64,000 nucleotides of DNA from positions 2,736,723 through 2,800,722 of the forward strand of contig NZ_CP147407.1 of the NCBI RefSeq assembly GCF_037201815.1, read 5' to 3'. Both the position numbers and the translations under genes were made by a program. This document shows positions 24,907 through 34,076 of this stretch, one piece after another. The notes under the pieces are model-generated. The model was not told where the DNA came from. It did no database searches and saw only the letters and a program-made list of their open reading frames with translations. Each line of letters opens with the position of its first letter. The first letter of the stretch is position 1. The stretch comes from Metabacillus sp. FJAT-52054 (lineage in GTDB: Bacteria > Bacillota > Bacilli > Bacillales > Bacillaceae).

Positions 24907-25488
24907 CTAGATCGTAAATCCTATCTCTCTCAATTCCCGAATAACTCTTGATACCGGCAGACCGACCACAGAAAAATAATCTCCTCTGATCTCTTTAACA
25001 AAGGCTTTTCCTAGACCCTGTATTCCATAGGATCCTGCCTTATCGAGCGGTTCACCGGTTTCTGCATACGTTTTGATTTCTTCGCCTGATAATTCCCAGA
25101 AGGTCACTTCCGTCGAAACATAGAAGCTTCTTTCCTTTTTACCTTTAAAAATAGAGACACCCGTCAATACGTGATGACTTTTTCCAGATAGCAGACTGAG
25201 AGTTCTAACTGCTTCCTGCTCGTTTTCTGGCTTTCCAAGAATTTGACCGTCCAAGACGACAATGGTGTCCGCAGCCAATACAAAGGAGTCTGGAAAAGAG
25301 TCTGCCGAATGCCATGCTTTCCTGCGCGCTAATTGCATGACGGCATCCTCCGGAGACTGTCCAGGCTCTATCGTTTCGTCTACATCGGTAATCATTACGT
25401 TAAATGGGATGTTCAGACTTTCAAGCAGTTCTTTCCTTCTAGGAGAACCGGAAGCTAATATAAGGTGCTGTTCGAGATGCGCGTGCAT
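24907..25488 (-). CDS. maf: Nucleoside triphosphate pyrophosphatase Maf
   Basis: 193 residues. The Maf signature LILASGSPRRKELLESL is at residues 9-25, with the conserved VLAADTIVVLDGQILGKP and DKAGSYGIQGLG blocks. Family members hydrolyse dTTP, UTP and modified nucleotides, and Maf overproduction affects septation in B. subtilis. Start ATG at 25488 follows AAAGGATGG. Upstream of radC in the same direction. Confidence 0.95.
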   Translation of the reverse strand: MHAHLEQHLILASGSPRRKELLESLNIPFNVMITDVDETIEPGQSPEDAVMQLARRKAWHSADSFPDSFVLAADTIVVLDGQILGKPENEQEAVRTLSLLSGKSHHVLTGVSIFKGKKERSFYVSTEVTFWELSGEEIKTYAETGEPLDKAGSYGIQGLGKAFVKEIRGDYFSVVGLPVSRVIRELREIGFTI

Positions 25489-25597
25489 ATGCCGTCCATC
25501 CTTTCATGATTCTTAGGGAGATACAGGTGTATCGTATCAAAAGGACAGGGGAAGCACAATTTTTCAAAAAGAGATTTCATTCTTAAAAAACTCACTT

Positions 25598-26698
25598 TCA
25601 GGTGGTCTTATGAAAGCTCTTATGCTTACCAAGAAGTAGACCCGCGGCAAGGAATAAGACAAAAAGCACATATAACGCAAACCACCATAAAGTCCAGTAT
25701 TTAAGGACGAAATTATTAAAATCTACAATATTCAAGTGTACCTGATTGGACATAATCCACACGAAAAGTATGGAAGGAATCATAAATGGCCTGTAGGTAG
25801 TATGCTTAGTCAACGCTTTAAATCCGAGAACAGCCGCCTGAATGCAACATGAGATTTTCACAAATATCCCAAATATCCAAAAAACCCCAATCAGGACTTC
25901 CACCCGCTCAAACAGCCTGACAATCGTAATATCCCTCATCATCTCAAATGTAGAATACGTTTGGCGGATTACCAGGTCATAGCCTTGGATCGCAATGCTC
26001 ATTAATACCGTTAAGGCAAGAACCGCCCCCCCTATAAACATTGCAGTTAAATATGTTCTGCCCAGCCCTTTTTTATTGCTAACATACGTAAAAAAGGAAG
26101 ACATGATAATAATTTCGATAAAAGGAAAGCCAAGAATCGTGTATGCGCCGTGCCACACAGGCATAACCCCTCTTGAGAAAAACGGTTTGAGATTAGAAAA
26201 TTCTAACTGATTAAGAACCAAAGCAAGAGAAGCTGCAAGCAATACCAGCGTAATTGGTGTAATAAATTCATTAACTCTGGCCAGGTTATTCAATCCAAAG
26301 AAAACGGAGTACATGGCAATCAGCAGAATTAGCACCTGAAAACTGGCTGGACTGCTCTCCGGGCTGATCGATGTCGTCATAAAATTGCTTAAATTCCTCA
26401 CAATATATGCGGCCAGATTCAGGGCATAAAAAATAATCATCCCATTTACAAAAAAGCTCATAACCTTCCCCAAAACCTTTTCAGTAATTTCGAAAATAGA
26501 AGCATAATGATATTTCTTCATAAGCCATATAAGCAGGAAATTCAGAAGCAGCCCCATCACACTGGCTGTGACGGTTGAAACCCATGCTTCATTTTTTGCA
26601 AATGTAGCCGTTAGACCAGGAGCCATTAAAATGGAGCTGCCCGTTACAAAGCTGATGACCAATAAAAATAACTGCTGCTTGGAAATAACATGATTCAT
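25598..26698 (-). CDS. Germinant receptor B subunit (GerAB/spore permease family)
   Basis: 366 residues from ATG at 26698 (MNHVISKQQLFLLVISFVTGSSIL), preceded by GGAGGGAGC. About ten membrane helices of the APC-like spore permease family are seen; the motif ISKQQLF and the early glycine-containing helix are typical of GerAB-type proteins, which bind the small-molecule germinant. It is the last gene of the A-C-small gene-B operon. The ligand cannot be inferred from the sequence. Confidence 0.93.
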   Translation of the reverse strand: MNHVISKQQLFLLVISFVTGSSILMAPGLTATFAKNEAWVSTVTASVMGLLLNFLLIWLMKKYHYASIFEITEKVLGKVMSFFVNGMIIFYALNLAAYIVRNLSNFMTTSISPESSPASFQVLILLIAMYSVFFGLNNLARVNEFITPITLVLLAASLALVLNQLEFSNLKPFFSRGVMPVWHGAYTILGFPFIEIIIMSSFFTYVSNKKGLGRTYLTAMFIGGAVLALTVLMSIAIQGYDLVIRQTYSTFEMMRDITIVRLFERVEVLIGVFWIFGIFVKISCCIQAAVLGFKALTKHTTYRPFMIPSILFVWIMSNQVHLNIVDFNNFVLKYWTLWWFALYVLFVLFLAAGLLLGKHKSFHKTT

Positions 26699-26703
26699 AA
26701 TGA

Positions 26704-26862
26704 TTAGCTCCCTCCAAACATCAGTCTGTATACAGGATCCATGACAAAAATAATCCAATCATCTATGGGGAAGACATCCATATGGAAAAAGGAAAGCACC
26801 CCGTAGCTTGCTGTAATCAGCCAAAAACCAGTAAGCGTCAGCGTATATTTTTTATTTTTCAT
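26704..26862 (-). CDS. 52-residue membrane protein in the germinant-receptor operon (possible D subunit)
   Basis: A short frame that starts ATG at 26862, overlapping the gerC-type stop by 11 bases, and stops at 26704, 5 bases before the B-subunit ATG. The protein begins MKNKKYTLTLTGFWLITASY and ends MDPVYRLMFGGS. It has one clear hydrophobic segment (about 7-26) and a second weaker one (about 36-49) around a short loop with HMDVFPIDD. Several Bacillus receptor operons carry a fourth small two-helix gene (D subunit) that modulates receptor activity; size, topology and position fit. Its own ribosome site would lie within gerC. Assignment is by context. Confidence 0.7.
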   Translation of the reverse strand: MKNKKYTLTLTGFWLITASYGVLSFFHMDVFPIDDWIIFVMDPVYRLMFGGS

Positions 26863-28045
26863 AGACACTTTTCAACCTCAGGCCCGTTTGCTGAATGGTT
26901 ATATCGGCAGAAGTATCAAGCTGAGCCATTTTAAATTTTTTATCCCATTGGTCTTTTATTTTTTTCCATTCAGAATAACGGTTTTCATAAAGCAGCTGTC
27001 GGAGACCAAGCATATCAACATTATTTTTTACTGCTGTTTGAAAAGCTTGCTGCATTTCCCGCTGAAGCTTTTCCTCTGCTTTTTTTTCAATTTGTTTAAT
27101 CTGCGCTCCATTTTCAAGAGCAATCGGACATGTAACCTCCTGAACCTCCGCAGCAGCTGACAAAGTAGCTTTATAAGACAGAGGATCTGTTGACAGATTT
27201 TCCAGCTTTCCCTTTGTTTCTTTAAATTTGACGCCGATTATTTCATCAGGATATCCAGGGCACTCCACGGTCGTTTCAAATCCATCCACGTTATTACCGA
27301 GAAAGGCCCATCCTCTCGATTCGCCGGGAGTAAACCATCCTGCCAGCTTATCATCATTAAAAAAAGCAAATCCGGTCATTTCAAACATCTTCTGGTTCCC
27401 ATCAATGTCATCCAGCACTGCCGTTTGAGCCGCATCCGCTTCGGGGATCTTTTTTTTGATTCCCGGTATAACCGGCTCCGTATATCCCCCGTAATTCCAG
27501 CGGATAATATCCTGCAGCTCCACTCCCTTCTGCAGCCCCATGCTGCCGCCGTATACATCAATTCTTCTGGCTATGGAAAGAGAGGGCATATTTTGAATGG
27601 GAATATAAACAGAGAATAATTCCTTGGCAGTACTCTCCTTCGCTACAAAGACATTGACGTTGTCTCTTATTTGATAGAACCTTTCCAAATAATCCAAAAT
27701 TGGCAGTAATCCTTTGCTTTTCGCAAATTCCTCTCCAATTAAAATAACGGAAAGATGGGCAAAGTAAATTTTTCTCGAAAACATATTCCGTGCCTTCTCC
27801 ATGATCTCCGTTATGGAACTGCCGCTGATTGTGTAAGTGTAAACAGCTCCGCCTGCGCCTCCGGATTCAGTAGCGCCTTTAGATTTAGCGGTCGCACCAG
27901 GATTAACAAGCTGAATCGACATGCTCATTCCTTCCGGACTCACATCAAATCCAAGGCCTGATACGATAATCAGTTCATTCAGCTCGATCCTTCCGCAGGA
28001 GGTGAGAAGAAGAAGGAGCGACAAAATGAGCGGCCATTTCCTCAT
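26852..28045 (-). CDS. Germinant receptor C subunit, lipoprotein (GerAC family)
   Basis: 397 residues. Signal with lipobox LTSC (Cys17), then NELIIVSGLGFDVSPEG, the typical GerAC start, and the blocks AHLSVILIGEEFAKSKGLLPILDYLER and FNDDKLAGWF. The C-terminal domain ends with a long Lys/Glu-rich helix. The lipoprotein sits on the outer face of the spore inner membrane with the A and B subunits. Start and stop overlap the A gene (4 bases) and the small gene (11 bases). Confidence 0.95.
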   Translation of the reverse strand: MRKWPLILSLLLLLTSCGRIELNELIIVSGLGFDVSPEGMSMSIQLVNPGATAKSKGATESGGAGGAVYTYTISGSSITEIMEKARNMFSRKIYFAHLSVILIGEEFAKSKGLLPILDYLERFYQIRDNVNVFVAKESTAKELFSVYIPIQNMPSLSIARRIDVYGGSMGLQKGVELQDIIRWNYGGYTEPVIPGIKKKIPEADAAQTAVLDDIDGNQKMFEMTGFAFFNDDKLAGWFTPGESRGWAFLGNNVDGFETTVECPGYPDEIIGVKFKETKGKLENLSTDPLSYKATLSAAAEVQEVTCPIALENGAQIKQIEKKAEEKLQREMQQAFQTAVKNNVDMLGLRQLLYENRYSEWKKIKDQWDKKFKMAQLDTSADITIQQTGLRLKSVYEK

Positions 28046-29565
28046 GCTGATCCCCCGCTCTCCTGTTTCTTTTGAATCCGCTTATACAGTTTTGTATTTG
28101 TCATCCACAGCGGCATCCTTAAAAAGCCATCCTTCTGCTGATCCAGACTGAAGGGAGCAAATGGCTGAAAATACGGGACCCCTGCTGAGGTAAGGGAAGC
28201 TAAATGAATGACTAATGCGATAAAAAAAATGATCATTCCATAAATTCCAAGCGTCGCAGCAATGACCATTAATAAAAATCGCAGCAGCCTGCTTGCTCCT
28301 GAAAAAGAATAATATGGAGCAACGAAGCTGGATATCGCAGTTAAGGAAACGACGATGACAATGGCCGGTGAAACAAGTCCTGCCGCAACGGCCGACTCAC
28401 CGATTACAATTGCTCCAACGATTGAAACAGCAGATCCGACCGGTCTCGGCATCCGGACTCCAGCCTCACGGAGAATTTCAAAAATAACCTCCATTAACAG
28501 AGCTTCTACAAATGCCGGAAATGGCACCCCTTCCCGTTGAGCAGCAAGACTAATCAGGAGTTCTGAAGGAATGAGCTCTTGATGAAATGTAGTTACAGCT
28601 ATGTAAGCAGCAGGAAAAGCGAGTCCGATCGCATAGGCAATCAGTCTGATAATACGGACGAGAGAAGCGATATCATAATTTTGGTAATAATCCTCGGCCG
28701 CCTGAAAAAAAGCCCAAAAGGTAGCGGGGGCAATAATACAAAATGGGGTTCCCTCCATCATAATGATGACTTTCCCCTCCGTAAGAGCAGAGGCTGCCAC
28801 GTCAGGCCTCTCCGTAGATAAAAAAACAGGAAAAGGGGTTAATTTATTTTCTTTAAGCAGTTCCTCGAGCATGCCTGTTTCAAATAATTTATCCGTTTCA
28901 AGCATCGACAATTTTGAACGGATATGGTTCAAAACCTTTTTATCTACTAGCCCTTCAATATACCCTATTACGATTTTCGTTTGCGTAATTTTCCCTGCCC
29001 TTAATGATTCAAAGTAAAGCATCGGAGTCGATATCCTTCTTCTCAAAAGGGGGATGTTATCCGCAATCATCTCCACAAACCCCTCACGTGGTCCGCGAAC
29101 CATCGTTTGAGACTGAGGCTCTTCAATGGTCCGGCTCTTCCAGGAGGTTAAAGGGATTGTATATGCAAAGGATTGCCCGTCCATAAATAGGGCAACCCCG
29201 CCTCTTATGATGAGATCGGCCACATCTGCAAAATGAACAGCGGTCTTTAATCCAGCCGAAGTGCTTACCGTATTCTGGATCCAGCCTTTCTTTGCAGGAA
29301 CGCCTTCCTGTACCTGATTCAAAATAGGAGACACGATAAATTCTTCAATTTGCTTGCGATCTGCCATATTTTCAAGGTAAACCACCATAAAAGAGAACGA
29401 TTCCCGGGGATAAGTCTGGATGACAAGATCATCACTTTTTCCGAACAAACGTGAAATGACCGCCTCATTTTCAGCCATTCTTTCCGTAATTGGAAGAGCA
29501 GCCCAGCCCAAACGCTTTTCTTCCAATTCTTTAATCCGGTCTCTTTTACTTTTAGAACGCAGCAA
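28042..29565 (-). CDS. Germinant receptor A subunit (GerAA family)
   Basis: 507 residues. A soluble N-terminal domain (1-about 240; VVYLENMADRKQIEEFIVSPIL, VLFMDG-type block VALFMDGQSFAYTIPL) is followed by membrane helices with the family block STERPDVAASALTEGKVIIMMEGTPF and FPAFVEALLMEVIFEILREAGVRMPRP. GerA-type subunits oligomerise and open ions release channels on germination. Start TTG at 29565 lies 8 bases after GAGAGGAG. First gene of the operon, inserted between spoIIB and maf, where B. subtilis has no receptor. Confidence 0.96.
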   Translation of the reverse strand: MLRSKSKRDRIKELEEKRLGWAALPITERMAENEAVISRLFGKSDDLVIQTYPRESFSFMVVYLENMADRKQIEEFIVSPILNQVQEGVPAKKGWIQNTVSTSAGLKTAVHFADVADLIIRGGVALFMDGQSFAYTIPLTSWKSRTIEEPQSQTMVRGPREGFVEMIADNIPLLRRRISTPMLYFESLRAGKITQTKIVIGYIEGLVDKKVLNHIRSKLSMLETDKLFETGMLEELLKENKLTPFPVFLSTERPDVAASALTEGKVIIMMEGTPFCIIAPATFWAFFQAAEDYYQNYDIASLVRIIRLIAYAIGLAFPAAYIAVTTFHQELIPSELLISLAAQREGVPFPAFVEALLMEVIFEILREAGVRMPRPVGSAVSIVGAIVIGESAVAAGLVSPAIVIVVSLTAISSFVAPYYSFSGASRLLRFLLMVIAATLGIYGMIIFFIALVIHLASLTSAGVPYFQPFAPFSLDQQKDGFLRMPLWMTNTKLYKRIQKKQESGGSA

Positions 29566-29654
29566 TGGAACCGCTCCTCTCCAAAAAGCTTGATGTCCTC
29601 AGTATGCTTCACAAATATTACCTTATTCACGATTCACACCCTCTCGCTGAAGGC

Positions 29655-29690
29655 AAAAAAAAAGAACACTCCCTATTTGAAGTGTCCTCT
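29655..29690 (-). terminator. Rho-independent terminator of spoIIB
   Basis: Stem GAACACT (29664-29670) / AGTGTCC (29681-29687, one G-T pair), followed on the minus strand by nine T residues. It separates spoIIB from the gerA-type operon. Confidence 0.75.
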
Positions 29691-29694
29691 TCAT

Positions 29695-30699
29695 TCATTT
29701 CCCCGCATTCAGCCCGTCCAAAATAAATTGCTGCGCTTTCCAGCCGCTTGCAGAAGATGTATCCATGGAAAGCTGTTTAGCCGCGGATAACAGATTTTTT
29801 TTCAAAGCTGAATCCTCTTTCACACGGTTGATGCCTTCTGATGCCGCCTTAATCTGGTCAGATTCAGGTTTTCCTCCAGAAATGATTTGAAGAGATACAG
29901 CTGATAAGCTGGCGGCCGCTTTTTGCAGGGCTTCCGACGAATCCCCGGTGCTTGCAACCGGCCACTCTGTCTGTTTTCCACCCCATGCTTCCACCTGTTT
30001 TTCCTGAAAAGCTTTGCTCAATGCACTTGTTTCTTCCTTAGAAAACCCAATACCTCCATAAACGAAGAAAGCACCATTTTCTTCCCTGACCACAGCCGCA
30101 TAACCGCTGTTCTTAAGCTCACCCGCTACCTCTTCAGCTGAGGCTCGCGATGAAAATTTTCCGTTTTGGACAACATAAGTTCCGATCTTTCCCGCTGCGG
30201 ACGGAATGGCAGCTGGAGATGGCTTTTCTCCGGACTGAGAAGGTGCCGGCTCAACACCCGGATCTGTCCCGCCATCTGCCGGGTTGGCAGCTGCGGGCAT
30301 ATCATCATTGGAAATGACATTCAATGCAATAAATCCGAATGAAATTCCCAATACGACCGCTACGATAACCGTAAACAAAAATTGTTTAATCGGAATAAGC
30401 CGATCCTGTACGCCTTTTGTATCCGAAGGGAAAGAAAACCCCTTTTTCTTCTCCTTCTTCTGAACGATCACTTTTGGATCTTCTTCATATACATCTCCCT
30501 CATCATCAGGCAGGATCCACTGAAACTCCTCCTTCTCCCGCTCTGCCGATGCGGCAGCTTCTCTTGCAGCATTCTCCTCCCATGAAGTGAAGGGAATGAC
30601 GGAGTCTTTTCCACGTTCAGGTTCACCATTCATCCTAATCTTAATGGTACGCCCTTTATTCTGCTGCTTGTCCATTCCATCACCGTCCCCATATGGCAA
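29695..30699 (-). CDS. spoIIB: SpoIIB-like SPOR-domain protein
   Basis: About 334 residues. A cytoplasmic charged N-terminus (KGRTIKIRMNGEPERGKD) precedes one membrane helix (about 107-128; QFLFTVIVAVVLGISFGFIAL), a Pro/Ser-rich linker and a SPOR domain (about 183-255; TYVVQNGKFSSRASAEEVAGEL). This is the plan of SpoIIB, which acts in septal peptidoglycan hydrolysis during engulfment, and spoIIB sits beside comC and maf in B. subtilis. Start uncertain: TTG at 30699, 4 bases after GGAGG, or ATG at 30675. A terminator after pilO makes it a separate transcription unit from the pilus operon. Confidence 0.8.
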   Translation of the reverse strand: MPYGDGDGMDKQQNKGRTIKIRMNGEPERGKDSVIPFTSWEENAAREAAASAEREKEEFQWILPDDEGDVYEEDPKVIVQKKEKKKGFSFPSDTKGVQDRLIPIKQFLFTVIVAVVLGISFGFIALNVISNDDMPAAANPADGGTDPGVEPAPSQSGEKPSPAAIPSAAGKIGTYVVQNGKFSSRASAEEVAGELKNSGYAAVVREENGAFFVYGGIGFSKEETSALSKAFQEKQVEAWGGKQTEWPVASTGDSSEALQKAAASLSAVSLQIISGGKPESDQIKAASEGINRVKEDSALKKNLLSAAKQLSMDTSSASGWKAQQFILDGLNAGK

Positions 30700-30726
30700 C
30701 TTTCCTCCATGCTAGCACAGCGAAAT

Positions 30727-30760
30727 CAAAAAAAAACAAGACATTTGTCGTCTTGTTCGA
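30727..30760 (-). terminator. Rho-independent terminator ending the type IV pilus operon
   Basis: Perfect stem AACAAGAC (30735-30742) / GTCTTGTT (30750-30757), loop of 7, followed on the minus strand by about nine T residues. It lies about 20 bases after the pilO stop and closes the long leftward operon. Confidence 0.9.
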
Positions 30761-30775
30761 AAAGGTTTTCGCCAA

Positions 30776-31594
30776 CTATTCGGTCGTTTCGCCAATGTTT
30801 TCGTCCGATGGCGATTTGAACGGATCAATAACACTGCCGGGATCTGAATTTGGAAATGGAGGCAGCTGGTCTTTTAGATCTTCAAGGTCCGGCATATAGT
30901 AGGCGGAGACGATGACGTCGTATTTGAGAGGGACGTCGGCCGTTTCTTCCTTCCCAGCCGATTCGGTGTTCGTAATTGTTACTGATTCAATTTGAGTGAT
31001 TCTCTTTAAAGACTCCAATGTTTCTAAAAATCGCTTTACTCCGCTGTAATCTTCAGATTCCAAATTAACAGTAATGGATACTTTTTTCATTCCTGCCGGA
31101 AGGGCGGGCAGATCGGCTGCAGGCTCACCAGCCGAACCTTCCTGGGAACTGCTGTCTGCTGCGGGAGCTTCTGAAGCCGCTGCACCTGAAGTTTCTTCCC
31201 CTGCATCTGCACTTGCAGCAGCTGTTTCTTCTTCTTTCTTCTGATCTGCTGTTTGATCTGTAAAATCCTGATCAGAAAACAAAGCCGATTTAACGGTGCT
31301 CCCTGAAAGTGTTTCAGCTTTTTCTAAATCGAGCAGAAACTGTTCTTCAAAGCGATTATTCGGTACCTCCATCTGCAGTTCAGCAAGAGAATACTGATCA
31401 AGAATAGCATTCGCTCCTCCACTCGTGCTTGTCGGAGACAAAAGCTCTTCAGTAGTTGCAATGTTTTTTTGATAGGACTCCTGCTGCTTAGCGATCGGAC
31501 TTAGGATCAGTGATTGAAAAGCAGCATAGGCGCCGCCTAAAATCGCAAGGGATAAGACAGCAGCAATGAGATGCTTCCTATTGAACTGAATCAT
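30776..31594 (-). CDS. pilO: Type IV pilus inner-membrane assembly protein PilO
   Basis: 272 residues from ATG at 31594 (MIQFNRKHLIAAVLSLAIL). One membrane helix (about 8-27), a coiled-coil stretch, and a C-terminal ferredoxin-like fold (KKVSITVNLESEDYSGVKRFLETLESL ... TQIESVTI) fit PilO. An unusual Ala/Glu/Ser-rich insert of about 60 residues lies between them (about 120-180). PilO pairs with PilN to form the inner-membrane platform. It overlaps the pilN end by 17 bases and is last in the operon. Confidence 0.9.
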   Translation of the reverse strand: MIQFNRKHLIAAVLSLAILGGAYAAFQSLILSPIAKQQESYQKNIATTEELLSPTSTSGGANAILDQYSLAELQMEVPNNRFEEQFLLDLEKAETLSGSTVKSALFSDQDFTDQTADQKKEEETAAASADAGEETSGAAASEAPAADSSSQEGSAGEPAADLPALPAGMKKVSITVNLESEDYSGVKRFLETLESLKRITQIESVTITNTESAGKEETADVPLKYDVIVSAYYMPDLEDLKDQLPPFPNSDPGSVIDPFKSPSDENIGETTE

Positions 31595-32201
31595 CCTGCT
31601 TGTCCCCCTTCTCCTGTATTTCTTTCCACTTTGCACGATTGAGCTCCAATTCGAACGTAGCAAGATACGGCTTTTGTGTTTTCAGTGAAGCTGATTCTTC
31701 CTCATCTTCATTTGCCGCGCTGACCTGTTCCTGTGTACTCATTTCCGTCAGCTTCACTGTTTGAAAATAAGGGATCTCTTTTAAACGGTTTAAATAGAAT
31801 GCGGCTTCTCTGGATTCCTCTAAATGAATAGAAAGGGTTAATTTATTCGCTTCTGTATATCCAAGTGATTGAAAGTAGCCGCTATTCGGCAGCCTCCCTT
31901 TCAGGTCCTCCATAATAGGAACAAATTCAACCGGATAATCTTCTGTCCAAGTGACAGCATTCGCCAGCGTGGTAAAGGCACTTCCGCTTCCAGCACCGTC
32001 AGTCTCAGCTGTAACAGCCAGCTGCTCCTGAAGAGCCAGGTCCTCCTGTTTTAAACGCTGGACCTTTGCTTCTTCCGAGCTGAATTGATTTTGCATAAAC
32101 AATAATAATAAAATAGCTGTAAGTGCCAGCAGCCCCATTACCAGAAGTGAAGCATAGTTTTTACGCTTTCTTTCAGGCAGTAAATTAATTTCGGCAAGCA
32201 T
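31578..32201 (-). CDS. pilN: Type IV pilus assembly protein PilN
   Basis: 207 residues. The short cytoplasmic N-terminus MLAEINLLPERKRKN contains the INLLP motif that docks into PilM, followed by a membrane helix (about 17-38), a coiled coil and a ferredoxin-like domain. It starts one base after the pilM stop with GAGGTGG upstream. PilN links the cytoplasmic PilM ring to PilO. Confidence 0.92.
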   Translation of the reverse strand: MLAEINLLPERKRKNYASLLVMGLLALTAILLLLFMQNQFSSEEAKVQRLKQEDLALQEQLAVTAETDGAGSGSAFTTLANAVTWTEDYPVEFVPIMEDLKGRLPNSGYFQSLGYTEANKLTLSIHLEESREAAFYLNRLKEIPYFQTVKLTEMSTQEQVSAANEDEEESASLKTQKPYLATFELELNRAKWKEIQEKGDKQDDSVQ

Positions 32202-32202
32202 G

Positions 32203-33210
32203 CTATTCCACCTCTTTTAGCGCAAGACCGAGCAAAACGTCAAATTTCCCGGGCAATGCCTCATTTGATGGTGTGTAAATCGACTCTCTTAAAATACTGG
32301 TAACAGGCATTCCTGCTGCAGCCGTAATTTTTTCTGACAGCTCCTTTATTAACGGATGGTCACCCGCCAAGAAGACTCTATCAATTTTACGGTTGCCCTC
32401 ATGAAGAGTATATTGATAAAAATTCATAACCCGTTCAATCTCACGCAGACTGTCTTCGAAAACGGATAAGACTTCCTCATAGGTTTGAGTTTTATGGGTA
32501 AGTTTAAAATATTCCCCGGATGCGGATAAATACTGACAGTCCCAATCCTTAATTTGAACAGCAATCGGAAGACTTCTCATCATGAGCAGTTCATCCTGTT
32601 CGAAAATCGAGAACGTCACTGATTTCATATTGGTTTGGATAAGAAGACTGCTTTCTAAACCAGGCTGCTTTCCCTGCAATTTGTTATGAAGTCTAAATAA
32701 ACAGAGCGGGGAGATATCGGCCACTGTAGCCATTAATCGATGCTGATCTAAAAACCTGACGTAATCCTGAACCGCTGCTTCTGGAGCAGCAAACAAATAA
32801 ACATCCTTGCTTTTACCGGAGCGGTCGATAATCTGCACGTCAAATATGGGATCTTCAAAAGGGAGATGAATGCTATTTCCAAGCTCTGTGTATAAATACC
32901 CCTTCATCTCATCTTCAAGAATATCATCTGGAACTTCTACCTTTTTCACAACAACAAATGAGTCCGGTACAATAAATCTAATTTTTTTTCGTTTAAGCGA
33001 CCATTCCTGCTTGCATTCTTCAAGAATCAGGGAAAGCTTATCATAATCCTGAATCCGGCCGTTGCTAATGATCCCTTCCGGAAGAAAGTGCTCTCCAAAT
33101 CCGCTGATTTCCAAAGGATCTAAAGACTTGAGCTCAAGGTATTGAATAGAATAGTCGGTAAAAAGCAAATTGGCAACAGATGCTCTGGGACGGAATAGAG
33201 AGAGTTTCAT
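32203..33210 (-). CDS. pilM: Actin-like type IV pilus assembly protein PilM
   Basis: 335 residues. It has the PilM/FtsA-like pattern: FTDYSIQYLELK at the nucleotide-binding start, KKIRFIVPDSFVVVKKVEVPDD, SLLIQTNMKSVTFSIFEQDELLM and the C-terminal RVFLAGDHPLIKELSEKI. The canonical DIG triplets are weakened, as in other Gram-positive PilM proteins. It should form the cytoplasmic ring binding the PilN N-terminus. Start ATG follows AAAGGAG. Confidence 0.9.
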   Translation of the reverse strand: MKLSLFRPRASVANLLFTDYSIQYLELKSLDPLEISGFGEHFLPEGIISNGRIQDYDKLSLILEECKQEWSLKRKKIRFIVPDSFVVVKKVEVPDDILEDEMKGYLYTELGNSIHLPFEDPIFDVQIIDRSGKSKDVYLFAAPEAAVQDYVRFLDQHRLMATVADISPLCLFRLHNKLQGKQPGLESSLLIQTNMKSVTFSIFEQDELLMMRSLPIAVQIKDWDCQYLSASGEYFKLTHKTQTYEEVLSVFEDSLREIERVMNFYQYTLHEGNRKIDRVFLAGDHPLIKELSEKITAAAGMPVTSILRESIYTPSNEALPGKFDVLLGLALKEVE

Positions 33211-33254
33211 GCAAAAGCTCCTTTGTCAAAATTACCCGGTTAATCCGGGAGAAT

Positions 33255-34022
33255 TTAAAAGAATATGAATACCGATACATACCAGTCTATCAATCTTTCA
33301 CCCCAGAAATAAGAAACAAGGGCCCCTAGAACAATAAATGGTCCGAAAGGAAAAGGCTTTCCCCTCTTTACTTTTCCAGCCGCCATACCGAACAAACCGG
33401 CAACAGTCCCAAAAAGCGTGGAAAGAAAGAATGCGAGAAGAACGAGCTTCCATCCAAGTGCTGCTCCAAGCACCCCAAGCAGCTTCATATCCCCCGCTCC
33501 CATACCTCCCCGGCTTGCAAGGATAATGACGAACGGGATAAAAACGCCTAACAGGATACCGGCAATCGGATCCCACCAAGGATGGAGAGGGATAAAAATC
33601 CGCTCAATCAGTAAAAGCGGGAGAAAAACAAGCAGCACTTTATCCGGTATGATCATATAGCGGATGTCAGATACCATAATAATCGAGCATAGAGAGATAA
33701 GAGTTAGAGCGACCGTCAATTCCTTTGACCATCCCACCAAAAGCGGTGATATCGTGAAAAGAATAGCCGTAAGAAGTTCCATCAGAGGATAAATAGGTGA
33801 AATCGGTTTTCTGCAGTTTGCACAAGCACCTTTTTGAAATAAATAGGAGAAAATCGGCACTAATTCCTTCGCAGACAGCTGATGACTGCAACCTGGACAA
33901 GCCGAACGGGGACGGACAATAGATTGTCCTTCAGGAACACGAAGACCAACAACATTAAAGAAGGAACCAAGAACCGCTCCAAGGATAAAGAGATATGTAT
34001 GGATGATGAGTGGGAGAATCAT
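33255..34022 (-). CDS. comC: Prepilin peptidase (PilD/ComC family)
   Basis: 255 residues. The N-terminal FNVVGLRVPEGQSIVRPRSACPGC and GACANCRKPISPIYPLMEL blocks include two CxxC pairs (zinc-bound methyltransferase half), and the catalytic aspartates are in SDIRYMIIPD and GGMGAGDMKLLGVLGA. It cleaves after the glycine of class III signal peptides and N-methylates the new end. It is the positional equivalent of comC of B. subtilis and probably serves both these pilins and competence pseudopilins encoded elsewhere. Confidence 0.95.
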   Translation of the reverse strand: MILPLIIHTYLFILGAVLGSFFNVVGLRVPEGQSIVRPRSACPGCSHQLSAKELVPIFSYLFQKGACANCRKPISPIYPLMELLTAILFTISPLLVGWSKELTVALTLISLCSIIMVSDIRYMIIPDKVLLVFLPLLLIERIFIPLHPWWDPIAGILLGVFIPFVIILASRGGMGAGDMKLLGVLGAALGWKLVLLAFFLSTLFGTVAGLFGMAAGKVKRGKPFPFGPFIVLGALVSYFWGERLIDWYVSVFIFF

Positions 34023-34076
34023 GATGGGTTCACCTTCTTGTTGGGATTTAGGGTTTAGGTGGGGGGAATTAGAAAG

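Noticed and set aside
29695..30699. SPOR-domain protein as a pilus component
   Set aside because: A strong terminator separates it from pilO and the neighbours maf and comC match the spoIIB locus of B. subtilis.
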